Part shown: piece by piece, positions 10,021 through 20,927 of the stretch
Position numbering within the stretch: the stretch's first letter is position 1
Layout of the letters: every line of letters starts with the position of its first letter
Assembly: GCF_024170285.1 (NCBI RefSeq)
Contig: NZ_JALJXV010000001.1
Location: 1 to 64,000, forward strand
Source of the DNA: Natronocella acetinitrilica
GTDB taxonomy: Bacteria > Pseudomonadota > Gammaproteobacteria > Nitrococcales > Aquisalimonadaceae
Direction: 5' to 3'
DNA length: 64,000 nt
The notes under the pieces: model-generated
Seen by the model: only the letters and a program-made list of their open reading frames with translations
What the model was told of the DNA's origin: nothing
Database searches by the model: none
Position numbers and translations under genes: made by a program

Positions 10021-10107
10021 TCGAACCCCGTTTATTCGCTGGCTACCGGAAAGCATACCTCCATACGGGGATTGCGCATGGAGATTCGCGCAGGAGCCAG
10101 TGCCTCC

Positions 10108-10851
10108 CTAGCGTTCCAGCCAGATCAGGGTTGCCATGCGGCCCGTCTGCGGGCCATCCCGGCGGTGGGAGAAAAACCGACGGGCGTCGCTGTGGGTGCA
10201 GCAGCCTCCACCCTGGATGTTGCGTACACCAAGGCCGTGCAGGCGGCGGCGGGCGAGGCCGTACAGGTCGGCGTACCAGTGGCCGGGGTTTCCTGCCGTA
10301 AAGCAGGCGGTGGCGCCGGGGTCCATCTGCAGGAAACGTGTACGCACTTCCTCGCCTACCTCGAATGCGGCCGGGCCGATGGCCGGGCCAAGCCAGGCGA
10401 GCACATGGGCCGGCTCGGCTCCCATGGCATGGATAGTGCGTTCGATGACGCCGGCGGCGAGACCTTTCCACCCGGCATGGGACACGGCGACCGTCTCGCC
10501 GGCGTCATCGCATAGCAGCACAGGCAGACAATCAGCCGTCATCACCGCGCAGACCGTGCCGGGACTATTGGTCCATGCGGCATCGCCCTCTGGCGGTTCC
10601 TTGCCCGCCGCATGGGCGGCGACGACGGCCGTACCGTGCACTTGCCGCATCCACACAGGTTCGCCGGGCAGGCCCGCACCTTCTCTCAATAACCGCCGGT
10701 TTTCTTCGACTGCCTGCGGCGCATCGCCCACATGGCCGCCCAGGTTCAGGCTATCCCAGGGCGCTTCACTGACGCCGCCACTGCGCGTGGTCTGCAGCGC
10801 CTGGACTGAGGCCGGCGCGGGCCAGCTGGGCTCGATCCAATCCGTCTTCAT
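10108..10851 (-). CDS. pgeF: PgeF/YfiH laccase-domain peptidoglycan-editing factor
   Basis: A 247-residue multicopper-oxidase-like protein of the DUF152 family. E. coli YfiH removes misincorporated serine-containing UDP-MurNAc precursors; other members have purine nucleoside phosphorylase activity. The metal-binding triad is visible: His72 (QVHGT), Cys108 (TADCLP) and His125 (SHAGWKG). It starts 17 bp downstream of rluD, the conserved neighbour in gammaproteobacteria, so the two are probably cotranscribed. Confidence 0.92.
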   Translation of the reverse strand: MKTDWIEPSWPAPASVQALQTTRSGGVSEAPWDSLNLGGHVGDAPQAVEENRRLLREGAGLPGEPVWMRQVHGTAVVAAHAAGKEPPEGDAAWTNSPGTVCAVMTADCLPVLLCDDAGETVAVSHAGWKGLAAGVIERTIHAMGAEPAHVLAWLGPAIGPAAFEVGEEVRTRFLQMDPGATACFTAGNPGHWYADLYGLARRRLHGLGVRNIQGGGCCTHSDARRFFSHRRDGPQTGRMATLIWLER

Positions 10852-10868
10852 ACGTCTACCGGCTACTC

Positions 10869-11843
10869 CTAGCGGTCGTTCCGTTGACCTCGCTCCGCTT
10901 CGAAGGCCCGCATCGCGTCGAGCAGCGCCTCGAAATCCGCGGGGCGCGGGGCGTCCCAGCTCATCTCCTCGTTGGTGTCCGGATGTTGCAATCGCAGCCT
11001 TGCCGCATGCAAGGCCTGGCGGGGGAAGCGGGCCAGGGTCTGGCGAATGGCCTCGTCGGCGCCGGCGGGTAAACGCGGGCGGCCGCCGTAGACCGGATCG
11101 CCCACCAGGGGATGCTGCATGTAGGCCATGTGCACGCGGATCTGGTGGGTGCGCCCCGTCTCCAGATGCACCCGCAACAGGGTGTGCGCCGAAAAGCGTT
11201 CGGTTACCCGATAGTGGGTGATGGCCGGTTTGCCGGTGGCCACCACGGCCATCCGCTTGCGATCCCGCGGGTGTCGCCCGATTGCCCCCTCGACGGTACC
11301 TCCACCGGTGAAGGTGCCCGCCACCAGGGCGTCGTACTCACGGCCGACGCTCTTGTCCTGGAGCTGATCCACCAGGGACTTGTGCGCCTTGAGCGTGAGG
11401 GCCACAACCAGCAGGCCTGAAGTGTCCTTGTCGATGCGATGGACAATACCGCAGCGCGGGATGCCCTCAAGATGAGGGTGGCGATGCAGCAGCGCGTTCT
11501 GCAGTGTCCTGTCCGGATTGCCGGCGCCGGGATGCACCACCAGACCGGCGGGCTTGTTCAGCACCAGGATCTGCGCATCCTCGAAGAGCACATCCAGTTC
11601 AATGGCCTGGGGCTCAACGGCGGCATCGTTACCGGCTTCGGCGCGCACCACCACCAATTCGCCACCGAGTACCCGCTCCCTCGGTTTGCAGGCCCGGCCG
11701 TCCACCAGGATCTGTTCGCTCTTCAGCCACTGCTGCAGGCGGCTTCGGGAATAGTCCGGGAACATCTCCGCCAGCGCCTGGTCGATGCGTAGGCCTGCGG
11801 CACTGTCGGGTATGGTGGCTTCGTGATGAATGGATGCGTTCAT
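10869..11843 (-). CDS. rluD: 23S rRNA pseudouridine synthase RluD
   Basis: Makes pseudouridines in helix 69 of 23S rRNA. The protein has 324 residues from the ATG at 11843: an N-terminal S4 domain (about 15-75), then the RluA-type catalytic domain with the aspartate in HRIDKDTSGLLV. The start was placed at MNASIHHEA; an in-frame ATG 63 bp upstream lacks homology. The gene is divergent from bamD, the same arrangement as in E. coli, which supports RluD over RluA or RluC. Confidence 0.95.
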   Translation of the reverse strand: MNASIHHEATIPDSAAGLRIDQALAEMFPDYSRSRLQQWLKSEQILVDGRACKPRERVLGGELVVVRAEAGNDAAVEPQAIELDVLFEDAQILVLNKPAGLVVHPGAGNPDRTLQNALLHRHPHLEGIPRCGIVHRIDKDTSGLLVVALTLKAHKSLVDQLQDKSVGREYDALVAGTFTGGGTVEGAIGRHPRDRKRMAVVATGKPAITHYRVTERFSAHTLLRVHLETGRTHQIRVHMAYMQHPLVGDPVYGGRPRLPAGADEAIRQTLARFPRQALHAARLRLQHPDTNEEMSWDAPRPADFEALLDAMRAFEAERGQRNDR

Positions 11844-11971
11844 TGTATTGTTTTCGGCCAGATGGCGAGCAGCCGCGACTATCCCTGTTCGGTGGTTGCC
11901 GGTCAACCTGGCCCATCCGTCTGTTACCCGCCGGGCCAGTCCCTTACACTATGCAGTCTAGTCGCGACCTG

Positions 11972-12802
11972 ATGAAGAACCGCTCGATGCGAACGTTAAT
12001 CCTGATACCCCTGGTGTTCATTCTTGCAGCCTGCTCCGGCACAAGCGGTCCACGGGAACAGCCACTGGACCCCACCGATCCGCTGGCTACAACCCGCACG
12101 GAGCGCAGCGCAGAAGAGCTGTATGCCGAAGCGCAACGGCTCATTGCCCGGGGTGATTACCGCACCGCCGCCACGCGGCTGCAGGACTTGCAGGCGCGTT
12201 ATCCCTTCGGCGGCTATTTCAAGCAGGCGCAGCTAGACACCATCTACGCCTTCTATCGGGCGCGGGAAATGGAGTCGACCATCCGGGCATCAGATCGCTT
12301 CATCCGCCTGCACCCGCAGGAGCCCGAGGTCGCTTACGCGTTGTATATGCGCGGCCGCGCCAATTTGTCCCGGGGCGATGATTTCCTCACCCGGACCTTC
12401 GGCATTGACCGGCGGATTCGTGATCCGGGCCCGATGCTGGAAGCGGTGAACGATTTCAACCAGTTGATTGATCGCTTCCCCGACAGCGAATACGCCGACG
12501 ATGCAACCAGCCGCATTCAGGAGTTGCGGAATGGCCTCGCCTACAACGAGCTGCATGTGGCGCGTTATTACATGAAGCGGCAGGCCTACGTGGCAGCGGC
12601 CAACCGGGCAATGGGGATCATCGAGAACTATCAGGGCACGCCCATGGTTGCGGACGCGCTGGAGATCCTGGAGCAGGCGTATGAGGAGCTGGATCTGGCA
12701 GATCTTCGGGAAGATGTCCTGCGGGTAATCGAGGAGAACTACCCGGATCATCCGTCCCTGCGGGAGCGGCCGTGGTTCCTGCCGGATCTGGGCGCGTCGT
12801 AA
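11972..12802 (+). CDS. bamD: outer membrane assembly lipoprotein BamD
   Basis: Essential lipoprotein of the BAM complex that inserts beta-barrel proteins into the outer membrane. From the ATG at 11972 the signal peptide ends in a lipobox (ILAAC, lipidated Cys21), followed by five tetratricopeptide-like repeats over residues 55-260. The 276-residue length is usual. ATGs at 11951 and 11987 are alternatives; none has a strong ribosome-binding site. It diverges from rluD, as in other gammaproteobacteria. Confidence 0.94.
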   Translation: MKNRSMRTLILIPLVFILAACSGTSGPREQPLDPTDPLATTRTERSAEELYAEAQRLIARGDYRTAATRLQDLQARYPFGGYFKQAQLDTIYAFYRAREMESTIRASDRFIRLHPQEPEVAYALYMRGRANLSRGDDFLTRTFGIDRRIRDPGPMLEAVNDFNQLIDRFPDSEYADDATSRIQELRNGLAYNELHVARYYMKRQAYVAAANRAMGIIENYQGTPMVADALEILEQAYEELDLADLREDVLRVIEENYPDHPSLRERPWFLPDLGAS

Positions 12803-12840
12803 GGTTAAGCGGCCTGGTCGGCTTCGGTGAGGTGGGTTGT

Positions 12841-12925
12841 GGTGCGTTACGCGCTCCGCGCTAACACACCCTACAAGGGGCAAGGCCACACGTAGGGTGT
12901 GTTAGGCCGAAGGCCGTAACGCACC
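12841..12925. repeat. palindrome pair of the dispersed repeat family
   Basis: Two units face each other (12841-12874 and 12892-12925), separated by 17 bp, between the convergent ends of bamD and glnB. The second is the GGCC-core variant (GGCCGAAGGCC). Because the two units are inverted relative to each other, the whole 85 bp could also fold into one larger hairpin. Confidence 0.88.
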
Positions 12926-12952
12926 ACAACTGCGCTGACCCATGACTGCGCG

Positions 12953-13312
<360 letters not shown>

Positions 13313-14944
13313 TCATTTCCACGGCTGATAGCCGGAGGTGATCGGATAGCGTCGCTCCCGACCGAATGCCTTGCGCGTAATCTTGACGCCGGGGGCGGAC
13401 TGGCGGCGCTTGTACTCGCTCCTGTGTAGCAGACCTACCACCTGGCACACAACCGCGTGCTCGTGGCCGCACGCGACAATCGCATCGATGGAGCTGTCGT
13501 CATCGACGTAGCGAGCGAGTATGTCGTCGAGCACGGGATAGGGTGGCAGGGAATCCTCGTCCTTCTGATCGGGCCGCAGCTCGGCGGTGGGCGCCTTGGT
13601 GATGATGCGTTCCGGAATTACTTCTCCCGCCCGGTTGCGCAACCGGGCCAGACGATAGAGCAGCGTCTTGTAGACGTCCTTGAGCGGTGCGAAGCCGCCG
13701 CACATGTCGCCGTACAGGGTGGCGTAACCAACAGCGTACTCGCTCTTGTTGCCGGTGGTGAGCAGCATGTGGCCGAGCTTGTTGGACAGCGCCATCAACA
13801 TCAGCCCCCGGCAACGGGACTGCAGGTTCTCTTCCGTCACGTCCTCGGGCTGCTGGCCGAACAGCGGCCGCAACTCGCCAAGCGCCCCTTCGAAAGCCGC
13901 CTCGATGGAGACACTTTCATAGCTGATCCCCAGCAACTGCGCGCACTCGGCGGCATCCTCCAGACTCTCCTGCGAGGTGTAGCGCGAAGGCAGCATCACC
14001 GCATGGACGCGCTCTGCACCCAGTGCATCCACGGCGATGGCCGCCGCCATGGCGGAGTCAATGCCGCCGGAGAGACCCAGCACCACGCTGGGAAAGCCAT
14101 TCTTGTTCACGTAGTCGCGGGTGCCCCGCACCAGCGCCTGGTAGATCAGCGCATCGTCACCTGGCAGATCCGACACTTCTCCCGGCAACGGCACCAGCCG
14201 TGCGCCATCGACGCGAAAATCCACCGGAAACAGACCTTCATCGAAGGCAGGCGCCCGGACCACCAACTCGCCACTGGCATCGTAGACACAGGAAACACCG
14301 TCGTAGACGACCTCATCCTGCCCACCCACCAGGTTCACGTAGACCACCGGCAAGGGCACACCCTTCTGCCGGTCACGAATGACCTGCTCGCGCTCGGCGG
14401 CCTTGCCACTGTGGAACGGCGAGGCATTGATGTTGATGACCGCCTGGGCGCCTTCCTCCACGGCCCAGTCATAGGGGCCGGGGTGCCAGAGATCCTCGCA
14501 GATGCTAACGCCAAAGCGCAGTCCCTTCACCGAGAACACCAGCGCCTGGTTGCCGGATTCGAAGTAGCGCTTGTCGTCGAAGACGCTGACGTTGGCGAGG
14601 TGATGCTTGTGGTAGATGCCGAAGACGGCGTCGTCCTGGAAAACGGCGGCGGAATTGTAGAGCCGGCCACCTTCCGCGTGGGGGAAGCCGACCACCAGGG
14701 TGATGCCGCTGACGGCATCCCGCACCTCGGCAATGGCCTGGCCCACGGTGTTGATGAAATCCTGCCGATGCAGCAGATCTTCCGGGGGATAGCCGGTGAA
14801 GCTCAGTTCGGGGAAGACGATCAGATCCGCCTGCAGCTCATCACGCGCACGAACCGCGGCATCGATGACCTGACGGGCGTTGCCGGCCACATCGCCCACC
14901 CGCATATCGAGCTGAGCCATGACCAGTCGCAAGGATTCACTCAT
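13313..14944 (-). CDS. nadE: glutamine-dependent NAD+ synthetase
   Basis: Amidates nicotinic acid adenine dinucleotide to NAD+, with ammonia from glutamine. It has 543 residues from the ATG at 14944. The N-terminal nitrilase-type glutaminase shows the catalytic triad Glu46, Lys113 and Cys149. The C-terminal synthetase has the PP-loop SGGIDS at 292-297. An upstream in-frame ATG at 14986 adds residues without homology. It lies between sucD and glnB in one direction. Confidence 0.96.
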   Translation of the reverse strand: MSESLRLVMAQLDMRVGDVAGNARQVIDAAVRARDELQADLIVFPELSFTGYPPEDLLHRQDFINTVGQAIAEVRDAVSGITLVVGFPHAEGGRLYNSAAVFQDDAVFGIYHKHHLANVSVFDDKRYFESGNQALVFSVKGLRFGVSICEDLWHPGPYDWAVEEGAQAVININASPFHSGKAAEREQVIRDRQKGVPLPVVYVNLVGGQDEVVYDGVSCVYDASGELVVRAPAFDEGLFPVDFRVDGARLVPLPGEVSDLPGDDALIYQALVRGTRDYVNKNGFPSVVLGLSGGIDSAMAAAIAVDALGAERVHAVMLPSRYTSQESLEDAAECAQLLGISYESVSIEAAFEGALGELRPLFGQQPEDVTEENLQSRCRGLMLMALSNKLGHMLLTTGNKSEYAVGYATLYGDMCGGFAPLKDVYKTLLYRLARLRNRAGEVIPERIITKAPTAELRPDQKDEDSLPPYPVLDDILARYVDDDSSIDAIVACGHEHAVVCQVVGLLHRSEYKRRQSAPGVKITRKAFGRERRYPITSGYQPWK

Positions 14945-15017
14945 GCTGTACCCGTGACGATGGCGTAGTCCAGCGACCCCGCCCAACGCGGGGTCGACCG
15001 GGTGGAGCAGCTGCGTT

Positions 15018-15887
15018 TTACAGCAACCCCTTCATGGTCTGGCCGATGTCTGCCGGGGAGCGCACCGTGGTGACGCCCGCAGCCTCGAGCGCGGCGAATT
15101 TGTCATCCGCCGTGCCCTTGCCTCCGCTGATGATGGCGCCGGCATGGCCCATGCGCTTGCCTGGAGGGGCCGTTACGCCGGCGATGTAGGCCACCACCGG
15201 CTTCTTGACGTGAGCCTTGATGAACTCGGCCGCTTCCTCTTCGGCAGTACCGCCGATCTCACCGACCATGACAATGCCCTCGGTCTGGGGGTCGTCCTTG
15301 AACAGGTCCAGCACATCGACAAAGGACATGCCCTGGATCGGGTCGCCGCCGATGCCGACACAGGTGCTCTGGCCGAGGCCGGCGTCGGAGGTCTGCTTCA
15401 CGGCTTCGTAGGTCAGCGTGCCTGAGCGCGAAACAATGCCGATTTTCCCGGCCTTGTGAATGTGGCCAGGCATGATGCCGATCTTGCACTCGTCCGGGGT
15501 GATGACCCCCGGGCAGTTGGGCCCGATCAGCCGCACGCCGGGGTAGTAATCCAGCGCCGCCTTGACCTTGAGCATATCCAGCACCGGAATGCCCTCGGTG
15601 ATGCAGGCGATGACCTTGATGCCGGCGTCGGCGGCCTCAAGGATGGCGTCGGCGGCAAAGCCGCCGGGCACGTAGATCATGGAGGCATCGGCGCCGGTGC
15701 CCTCAACCGCATCCTTCACGGTGTTGAACACGGGGCGATCCAGATGCTTCTCGCCGCCGCGGCCAGGCGTCACGCCGCCGACGACATTGGTGCCGTAGGC
15801 AATGGCCTGCTCGGCATGAAAGGTGCCCTGCTTGCCGGTGAAGCCCTGCACGATGACCTTCGTGCTCTTGTTGATCAAAACGCTCAT
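15018..15887 (-). CDS. sucD: succinyl-CoA synthetase alpha subunit
   Basis: Alpha subunit of the TCA-cycle enzyme that interconverts succinyl-CoA and succinate with substrate-level phosphorylation. It is 289 residues, the same length as E. coli SucD. The phosphohistidine is His248 in the GHAGAII motif, and the CoA-binding Rossmann domain fills the N-terminal half (FTGKQGTFH). The ATG at 15887 is preceded by GAGGGA. It starts 29 bp after sucC. Confidence 0.97.
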   Translation of the reverse strand: MSVLINKSTKVIVQGFTGKQGTFHAEQAIAYGTNVVGGVTPGRGGEKHLDRPVFNTVKDAVEGTGADASMIYVPGGFAADAILEAADAGIKVIACITEGIPVLDMLKVKAALDYYPGVRLIGPNCPGVITPDECKIGIMPGHIHKAGKIGIVSRSGTLTYEAVKQTSDAGLGQSTCVGIGGDPIQGMSFVDVLDLFKDDPQTEGIVMVGEIGGTAEEEAAEFIKAHVKKPVVAYIAGVTAPPGKRMGHAGAIISGGKGTADDKFAALEAAGVTTVRSPADIGQTMKGLL

Positions 15888-15916
15888 GTTTGTGTCCCTC
15901 GCAGTTCGTGGTGGCT

Positions 15917-17092
15917 TCAGGCGGCCTTGCCGACGGCGGCAACGACTTTCTTCGCGGCGTCGGTGAGGTCGTCGGCGGCGATCAGGTCGAGCCCACTCTG
16001 TTCGAGCAGCGCCTTGCCCTTCTCCACGTTGGTGCCTTCCAGGCGCACCACCACGGGCACGCTCACACCCACTTCCTTGACTGCGTTGATGATGCCCTCG
16101 GCGATCATGTCGCAACGGACGATACCGCCAAAGATATTGACCAGGATGCCTTCCACCGAGGGGCTGGAGAGGATCAGCTTGAAGGCGGCGGCAACGCGTT
16201 CGGTGTTGGTGCCGCCACCCACATCCAGGAAGTTGGCCGGTGAGCCACCGTTCAGCTTGACCACATCCATGGTGGCCATGGCCAGACCGGCACCGTTGAC
16301 CATGCAGCCGATGTTGCCGTCCAGGGTGATGTAGTTGAGGTTGTACTCCGCCGCTTCGACTTCCGCCTCGTCTTCCTGGCTGGTGTCGCGCATGGCGGCA
16401 ACGTTCTTGTGACGGCCCACTTCAAGGGCGTTGTCGTCCACGTTCAGCTTGGCGTCCAGCGCCAGCAGCGTGTCATCGCCGGTCACGATCAGGGGGTTGA
16501 TTTCGATCAGGCTGAGATCGGTGTGGATGAACAGGTTGTAGAGCCCTGTCATCACCTTCACCAACTGGCCCACCTGCTTGCCTTCCAGGCCAATGGCGAA
16601 GGCCATCTGCCGACACTGGTAGGGCTGCAGGCCCGCCACCGGGTTGACGGCGACACTGATGATTTTCTCCGGCGTTTTCTCCGCCACCTCTTCGATGTCC
16701 ATGCCGCCCTCTGATGAGCCCATGAACACGATGCGCTTGGTGGCCCGATCAACCACGGCGCCGAGGTACAGTTCACTCTTGATGTCCAGGCCCTGCTCGA
16801 CCATCACGCTGTTGATGGGCAGGCCCTTGTCGTCGGTCTGGTGGGTCACCAACCGCGTCCCCAGGATGGACTGGGTATATTCCCGCACCTCATCCAGGCT
16901 CTTGCACACTTTCACGCCGCCAGCCTTGCCGCGGCCACCCGCGTGAACCTGCGCCTTCACCACCCATACACTGCCGCCCAGCGACTTGGCGGCGGACACA
17001 GCGTCGTGGGCCGTCTTCGCGACCTGACCCTGCGGGATGGGAATGTCGTACTCGGTAAATAGTTGCTTCGCCTGATACTCGTGCAGGTTCAT
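15917..17092 (-). CDS. sucC: succinyl-CoA synthetase beta subunit
   Basis: Nucleotide- and succinate-binding subunit. It has 391 residues from the ATG at 17092, starting [12 protein letters not shown], the family's canonical N-terminus, with a GGGAG ribosome-binding site. An ATP-grasp domain (about 1-230) includes the basic loop [11 protein letters not shown], followed by the ligase domain ([12 protein letters not shown]). It is first in the sucC-sucD-nadE-glnB run and divergent from pilS. Confidence 0.97.
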   Translation of the reverse strand: MNLHEYQAKQLFTEYDIPIPQGQVAKTAHDAVSAAKSLGGSVWVVKAQVHAGGRGKAGGVKVCKSLDEVREYTQSILGTRLVTHQTDDKGLPINSVMVEQGLDIKSELYLGAVVDRATKRIVFMGSSEGGMDIEEVAEKTPEKIISVAVNPVAGLQPYQCRQMAFAIGLEGKQVGQLVKVMTGLYNLFIHTDLSLIEINPLIVTGDDTLLALDAKLNVDDNALEVGRHKNVAAMRDTSQEDEAEVEAAEYNLNYITLDGNIGCMVNGAGLAMATMDVVKLNGGSPANFLDVGGGTNTERVAAAFKLILSSPSVEGILVNIFGGIVRCDMIAEGIINAVKEVGVSVPVVVRLEGTNVEKGKALLEQSGLDLIAADDLTDAAKKVVAAVGKAA

Positions 17093-17231
17093 CGGCTCCC
17101 AGCCTCCCCGAAAAATGAAGCCGCAATTCTCCCGCAAACGCCTTTTTAAAGCAAAGTAACCCCGGGGGTGTAGTCCCGATATGCAGTGGGGTGCATTCGG
17201 AGGGGGAAGAGGCAATGGATACGTCGTTCAC

Positions 17232-17318
17232 GGTGCGTTGCCGCCTTCGGCCTAACGGCACCCTGCGGCGGGCACGGCTTAATGTAGGGTGCCGTTAGCG
17301 CGCAGCGCGTAACGCACC
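17232..17318. repeat. palindrome pair in the divergent sucC-pilS gap
   Basis: A GGCC-core unit with changes (17232-17266) and a facing unit (17284-17318). This is the only place where the repeat lies between divergent genes. The remaining sequence of the 349 bp gap (17093-17231 and 17319-17441) shows no promoter I can name with confidence, although the sucC promoter should lie in 17093-17231. Confidence 0.85.
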
Positions 17319-17441
17319 GCAACGGCGCCGGCCAGGCCAAAAGCCTGTAGACGTTGAAACCCCACGAACTCCGCCACCCAACTTGCGCAAGCCACCCAAA
17401 CCACCGACACTCGGCTGTGCAAACAGCCGAGACAGGGAACG

Positions 17442-19055
17442 ATGCAGGCGCCCGCTTCCACGCTGCAACAGGCAAAAACCATCGAAGAAACCCACGGCTG
17501 GCGGCCCATGCGCCTGCTGGCCGTCTATCGACTGCTGGTGGCCGTGGTAGTGGGGGTCGGGTTCGGCAGCGGGGTGGAACCGCTGGCAATTGCCGCCGGC
17601 ATGCCCAACCTGTTCATCCAGGGCGCGGTGGGTTACTTCCTGTTTGCCCTCGTCGCACTCATTCTCGCCCTGCAGCTCAATACGCGGTTCAAGGCCCAGG
17701 TCATTTTCCAGGCCGTCGGTGACATCACCGGCCTGCTTGTGCTGATTTACTCCGCGGGCATCAGCGACAATGCCCTGGGGCCGCTGCTCATGGTAGCGGT
17801 TGCCGGCCTCGCCACCCTGGTGAATACCCGGCTAGCGGCATTCTTCGCGGCACTGGCCACCGTGGGCCTGCTGGGGCAGCAGTTCCTGCAGCAGATGCAG
17901 TCCGGTGCCGACAGCGTTGGCTACACCCAACTGGGCATGCTGGGTCTCGGCATCTTCATCACGGCCCTGGGTGGCAACCTGCTCGCCCGCCGGGCCCGGG
18001 AAAGCCAGGCCCTGGCAGAGCAACGCGGCATCGATCTCGCCAATCAGGAGGCATTGAACGGCTATATCGTGCAGCGCCTGCAGGACGGCATCATCGTGAT
18101 CGACGGCGACAGCAATGTGCGTCTGCTTAATGCGGCGGCCTGGAGCCAGCTCGGACGGCCAAAGCACGATGCCGAGCCCACGCTGTCGGACCTGCATGCG
18201 CAGCTCGGTGACATGATCCGGGCCTGGCGAAAAAACCCGCAGATCGAGCCGGAGGTCCTTGCCCCGGTGAACAATGGCCCGGAAGTGCAGCCGCGCCTGC
18301 AACCGCTGGGGCAGGGCCGCGGCGGAGCGCTGCTGATTTTCCTGGAGGATCTCTCGGAACTGCGCGCCCAGGTGCAGCAGGCCAAACTGGTGTCACTGGG
18401 CCGGCTCACGGCCAGCATCGCCCACGAAATCCGAAACCCCCTGTCGGCCATGACCCACGCCGCCCAGTTGCTGGAAGAAGGCGAGCTCAGCGACGGCGAC
18501 AAGCGGCTGCTGCAGATCATTATCAAGCAGGGAGCACGGCTGAACGGCATCATCGAGGACGTGCTGCGACTGTCCCGCCGGGAGCAGCCCAATCGCGAGA
18601 TCATCCTGCTCTACGAGTGGCTGGAGGAGTTCGTCCGCGAGGCAGGCCTGCAGGAGAACCTTCGGGCCGTGCGGCTGGACATCAGCGAGGTGCCGGACGA
18701 CATCACCCTGCCCTTCGATGGCAACCACCTGAACCAGGTCATGACCAACCTGGTGCGCAACGCGGTGGAGCATGGCGGCGCCGATGGGCCGGTGGAAGTC
18801 ACCATCACTGCCGGGCGGGACGTCAGCGGCCGGCAGTGGCTCGAGATTTGCGACAACGGTCGCGGCATTCCCGACGACGCCGCGGCACACTTGTTCGAGC
18901 CGTTTTTCACCACGGCCACCACCGGCACCGGGCTCGGGCTGTATCTCTGCAGCGAGCTCTGCGAGAGCAACCAGGCCCGGCTGACCCTGCGCGAGCAGGA
19001 AGAGGGGCGGGGCGCCTGCTTCCGCATCACCTCGTCAGGAGCGCTGCTATCCTGA
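17442..19055 (+). CDS. pilS: PilS-type sensor histidine kinase
   Basis: Membrane kinase of the PilS-PilR system controlling type IV pilin transcription. It has 537 residues. About six N-terminal transmembrane helices (residues 24-185) are followed by a cytoplasmic PAS-like segment (about 200-305). The HisKA domain has the phospho-acceptor His328 in SIAHEIRNPLSA. The HATPase domain has the N box (NLVRNAVEHG), G1 (DNGRGIPD) and G2 (TGTGLGL). It is followed 76 bp later by pilR, and a sigma-54-dependent pilin gene lies 11 kb downstream. Confidence 0.93.
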   Translation: MQAPASTLQQAKTIEETHGWRPMRLLAVYRLLVAVVVGVGFGSGVEPLAIAAGMPNLFIQGAVGYFLFALVALILALQLNTRFKAQVIFQAVGDITGLLVLIYSAGISDNALGPLLMVAVAGLATLVNTRLAAFFAALATVGLLGQQFLQQMQSGADSVGYTQLGMLGLGIFITALGGNLLARRARESQALAEQRGIDLANQEALNGYIVQRLQDGIIVIDGDSNVRLLNAAAWSQLGRPKHDAEPTLSDLHAQLGDMIRAWRKNPQIEPEVLAPVNNGPEVQPRLQPLGQGRGGALLIFLEDLSELRAQVQQAKLVSLGRLTASIAHEIRNPLSAMTHAAQLLEEGELSDGDKRLLQIIIKQGARLNGIIEDVLRLSRREQPNREIILLYEWLEEFVREAGLQENLRAVRLDISEVPDDITLPFDGNHLNQVMTNLVRNAVEHGGADGPVEVTITAGRDVSGRQWLEICDNGRGIPDDAAAHLFEPFFTTATTGTGLGLYLCSELCESNQARLTLREQEEGRGACFRITSSGALLS

Positions 19056-19131
19056 AGGGCTTGAGTCGGCGGACCGCCGCCGTCACAGGCGCACAACAAG
19101 ACTGACTGGAACCATCGAACGGGGCGAACCC

Positions 19132-20487
19132 ATGCAAGCTGCCAGGGCACTGGTTGTCGACGACGAGCCGGACATCTGCGAACTGATCTGCCTGACCCTT
19201 GAACGCATGGACATCGCCTCGGAGCGCGCCGGCACGGTCGACGAGGCCGAGCGGCTGCTGCGTCAGGAAAGCTTTGACCTCTGCCTCACCGACATGCAGC
19301 TCCCCGGCCGCAACGGGCTCGACCTGGTGCGCCTGGTGCAGCAGCAGCACCCCGAACTGCCCATCGCCGTCATCACCGCCCACGGCAGCATGGATGCCGC
19401 CGTCGAGGCGCTGAAGGCCGGTGCCTTCGACTTCGTGCCCAAACCGGTCGACCTGAAAATGCTGCGCAAGCTCGTCGACAGCGCCATGAAGCTCTCCCGC
19501 GGCAGCCTGCCCGATCCGCGCTCGCGCCGCACCCTGCTGGGGGATTCGTCGCCCATGCAGCGCATCCGCGGCACCATCGTCAAGCTGGCCCGCAGCCAGG
19601 CCCCGGTGTACATCAGCGGTGAATCCGGCACCGGCAAGGAGCTGGTCGCCCGCACCATCCACGAGAAAGGTGGCCGGGCAGACAAGGCCTTTGTGCCCAT
19701 CAACTGCGGCGCCATCCCCGGCGAACTGATGGAGAGCGAGTTCTTCGGCCATATCAAGGGCAGCTTCACCGGCGCCACCACCAACAAGGAAGGGCTGTTC
19801 CAGGCCGCCGACGGCGGCACGCTGTTCCTGGACGAAGTGGCGGAGCTGCCCCAGCACATGCAGGTGAAACTGCTGCGGGCGATCCAGGAGCGGGCCATCC
19901 GACCGGTGGGCGGACAGCAGGAAATCACCGTGGATGTCCGCATCCTCTCCGCCACCCACAAGGATCTGGCCCAACTGGTGGAGGATGGCCAGTTCCGGCA
20001 GGATCTGTTCTACCGCATCAACGTCATCCAGCTGAACGTGCCCAGCCTGCGCGAGCGCCGGGAAGACATTCCCATGCTGGTGGAGCATGTGCTGACCCGC
20101 CTGGCCGGCAACAACGGGCAAACCGGTATCAGCCTGAGCGACGACGCGATGCAAGCGCTGTCCCGCTACCCGTTCCCCGGCAACGTGCGGGAGCTGGAAA
20201 ACATCCTCGAACGGGCGCTGACCATGGCCGAGGAGCAAACCATCACCGCCGACGACCTCATGCTGCCCGACCACGAGCCACTTAGCCCGGCGCCGTCAGC
20301 CCCCAGCGGTGCCATCCCGGAGCCGGATGACGACTTCCTGCTCGAGGACTACCTGGAGGGCATCGAGCGCAGCGTCATCACCAAGGCGCTGGAGAAAACC
20401 AACAACAACAAGACCGCCGCCGCGCAACTGCTGGGCATCAGCTTCCGGGCCCTGCGCTACAAGCTGAAGAAGCTCGACCTGGAGTAG
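19132..20487 (+). CDS. pilR: PilR-type sigma-54 response regulator
   Basis: NtrC-family activator with 451 residues. The receiver domain has acidic-pocket Asp10 and Asp11 and phospho-acceptor Asp54. The AAA+ domain has Walker A GESGTGKE (163-170) and the sigma-54-contacting loop as GSFTGA (210-215), the form found in PilR proteins rather than GAFTGA. A C-terminal Fis-type helix-turn-helix lies at about 405-448. With PilS it should activate the promoter at 30075-30090. Confidence 0.93.
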   Translation: MQAARALVVDDEPDICELICLTLERMDIASERAGTVDEAERLLRQESFDLCLTDMQLPGRNGLDLVRLVQQQHPELPIAVITAHGSMDAAVEALKAGAFDFVPKPVDLKMLRKLVDSAMKLSRGSLPDPRSRRTLLGDSSPMQRIRGTIVKLARSQAPVYISGESGTGKELVARTIHEKGGRADKAFVPINCGAIPGELMESEFFGHIKGSFTGATTNKEGLFQAADGGTLFLDEVAELPQHMQVKLLRAIQERAIRPVGGQQEITVDVRILSATHKDLAQLVEDGQFRQDLFYRINVIQLNVPSLRERREDIPMLVEHVLTRLAGNNGQTGISLSDDAMQALSRYPFPGNVRELENILERALTMAEEQTITADDLMLPDHEPLSPAPSAPSGAIPEPDDDFLLEDYLEGIERSVITKALEKTNNNKTAAAQLLGISFRALRYKLKKLDLE

Positions 20488-20498
20488 GGCTTGTTTGC

Positions 20499-20782
20499 GG
20501 TGCGTTACGCGCTGCGCGCTAACCGCACCCTACGGATTGGATCGGGGAACCGCGGTCCGGCACGCCGCTCATGGACACGCCGTAAACCCATCCCTGGGGG
20601 CTCGACAGCGACATCCCTGTCGCTGACGGTCCATGAGCGGCGCACCGGACCGCGGTTTGTGCTGTGGGCGTGGCGCTGGCAAAACGACCGCCGTCGCGGT
20701 GCGTTACGGCCTTCGGCCTAACACACCCTACGTGAGCCGTACCCGCCGTAGGGTGCCGTTAGCGCGCAGCGCGTAACGCACC
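20499..20782 (-). repeat. composite structured repeat, copy 3 (complete; left border of the T6SS cassette)
   Basis: Palindrome units lie at 20499-20533, 20698-20731 and 20748-20782. The hairpin arms are 20548-20576 and 20629-20657, with 27 of 29 positions complementary. Both mismatches would be wobble pairs on a minus-strand RNA. This is the only complete copy not in the RNA sense after a stop codon: it lies 11 bp beyond the pilR stop but antisense to it. The rest of the gap to 20927 holds only the GTG gene's ribosome-binding site. Confidence 0.85.
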
Positions 20783-20927
20783 GCAACCCACCTGCGCCGA
20801 ATGCCACAAGCGCGCCGCAACCCCCACTCGCTCGCAAATCTGGCAACACCACGACCGGGCGTGATAATTTATCGAAACGGTCCAAGGAGGACCGAACAAC
20901 CGATCACATAGGACAAGGAGGTCCACG

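Noticed and set aside
12841-12925. Palindrome pairs as a CRISPR array
   Set aside because: Units are inverted relative to each other, not direct repeats with regular unique spacers, and no cas genes are present.
13457-14968. A 503-codon plus-strand frame opposite nadE
   Set aside because: Antisense shadow of nadE, whose catalytic residues are fully present on the minus strand.
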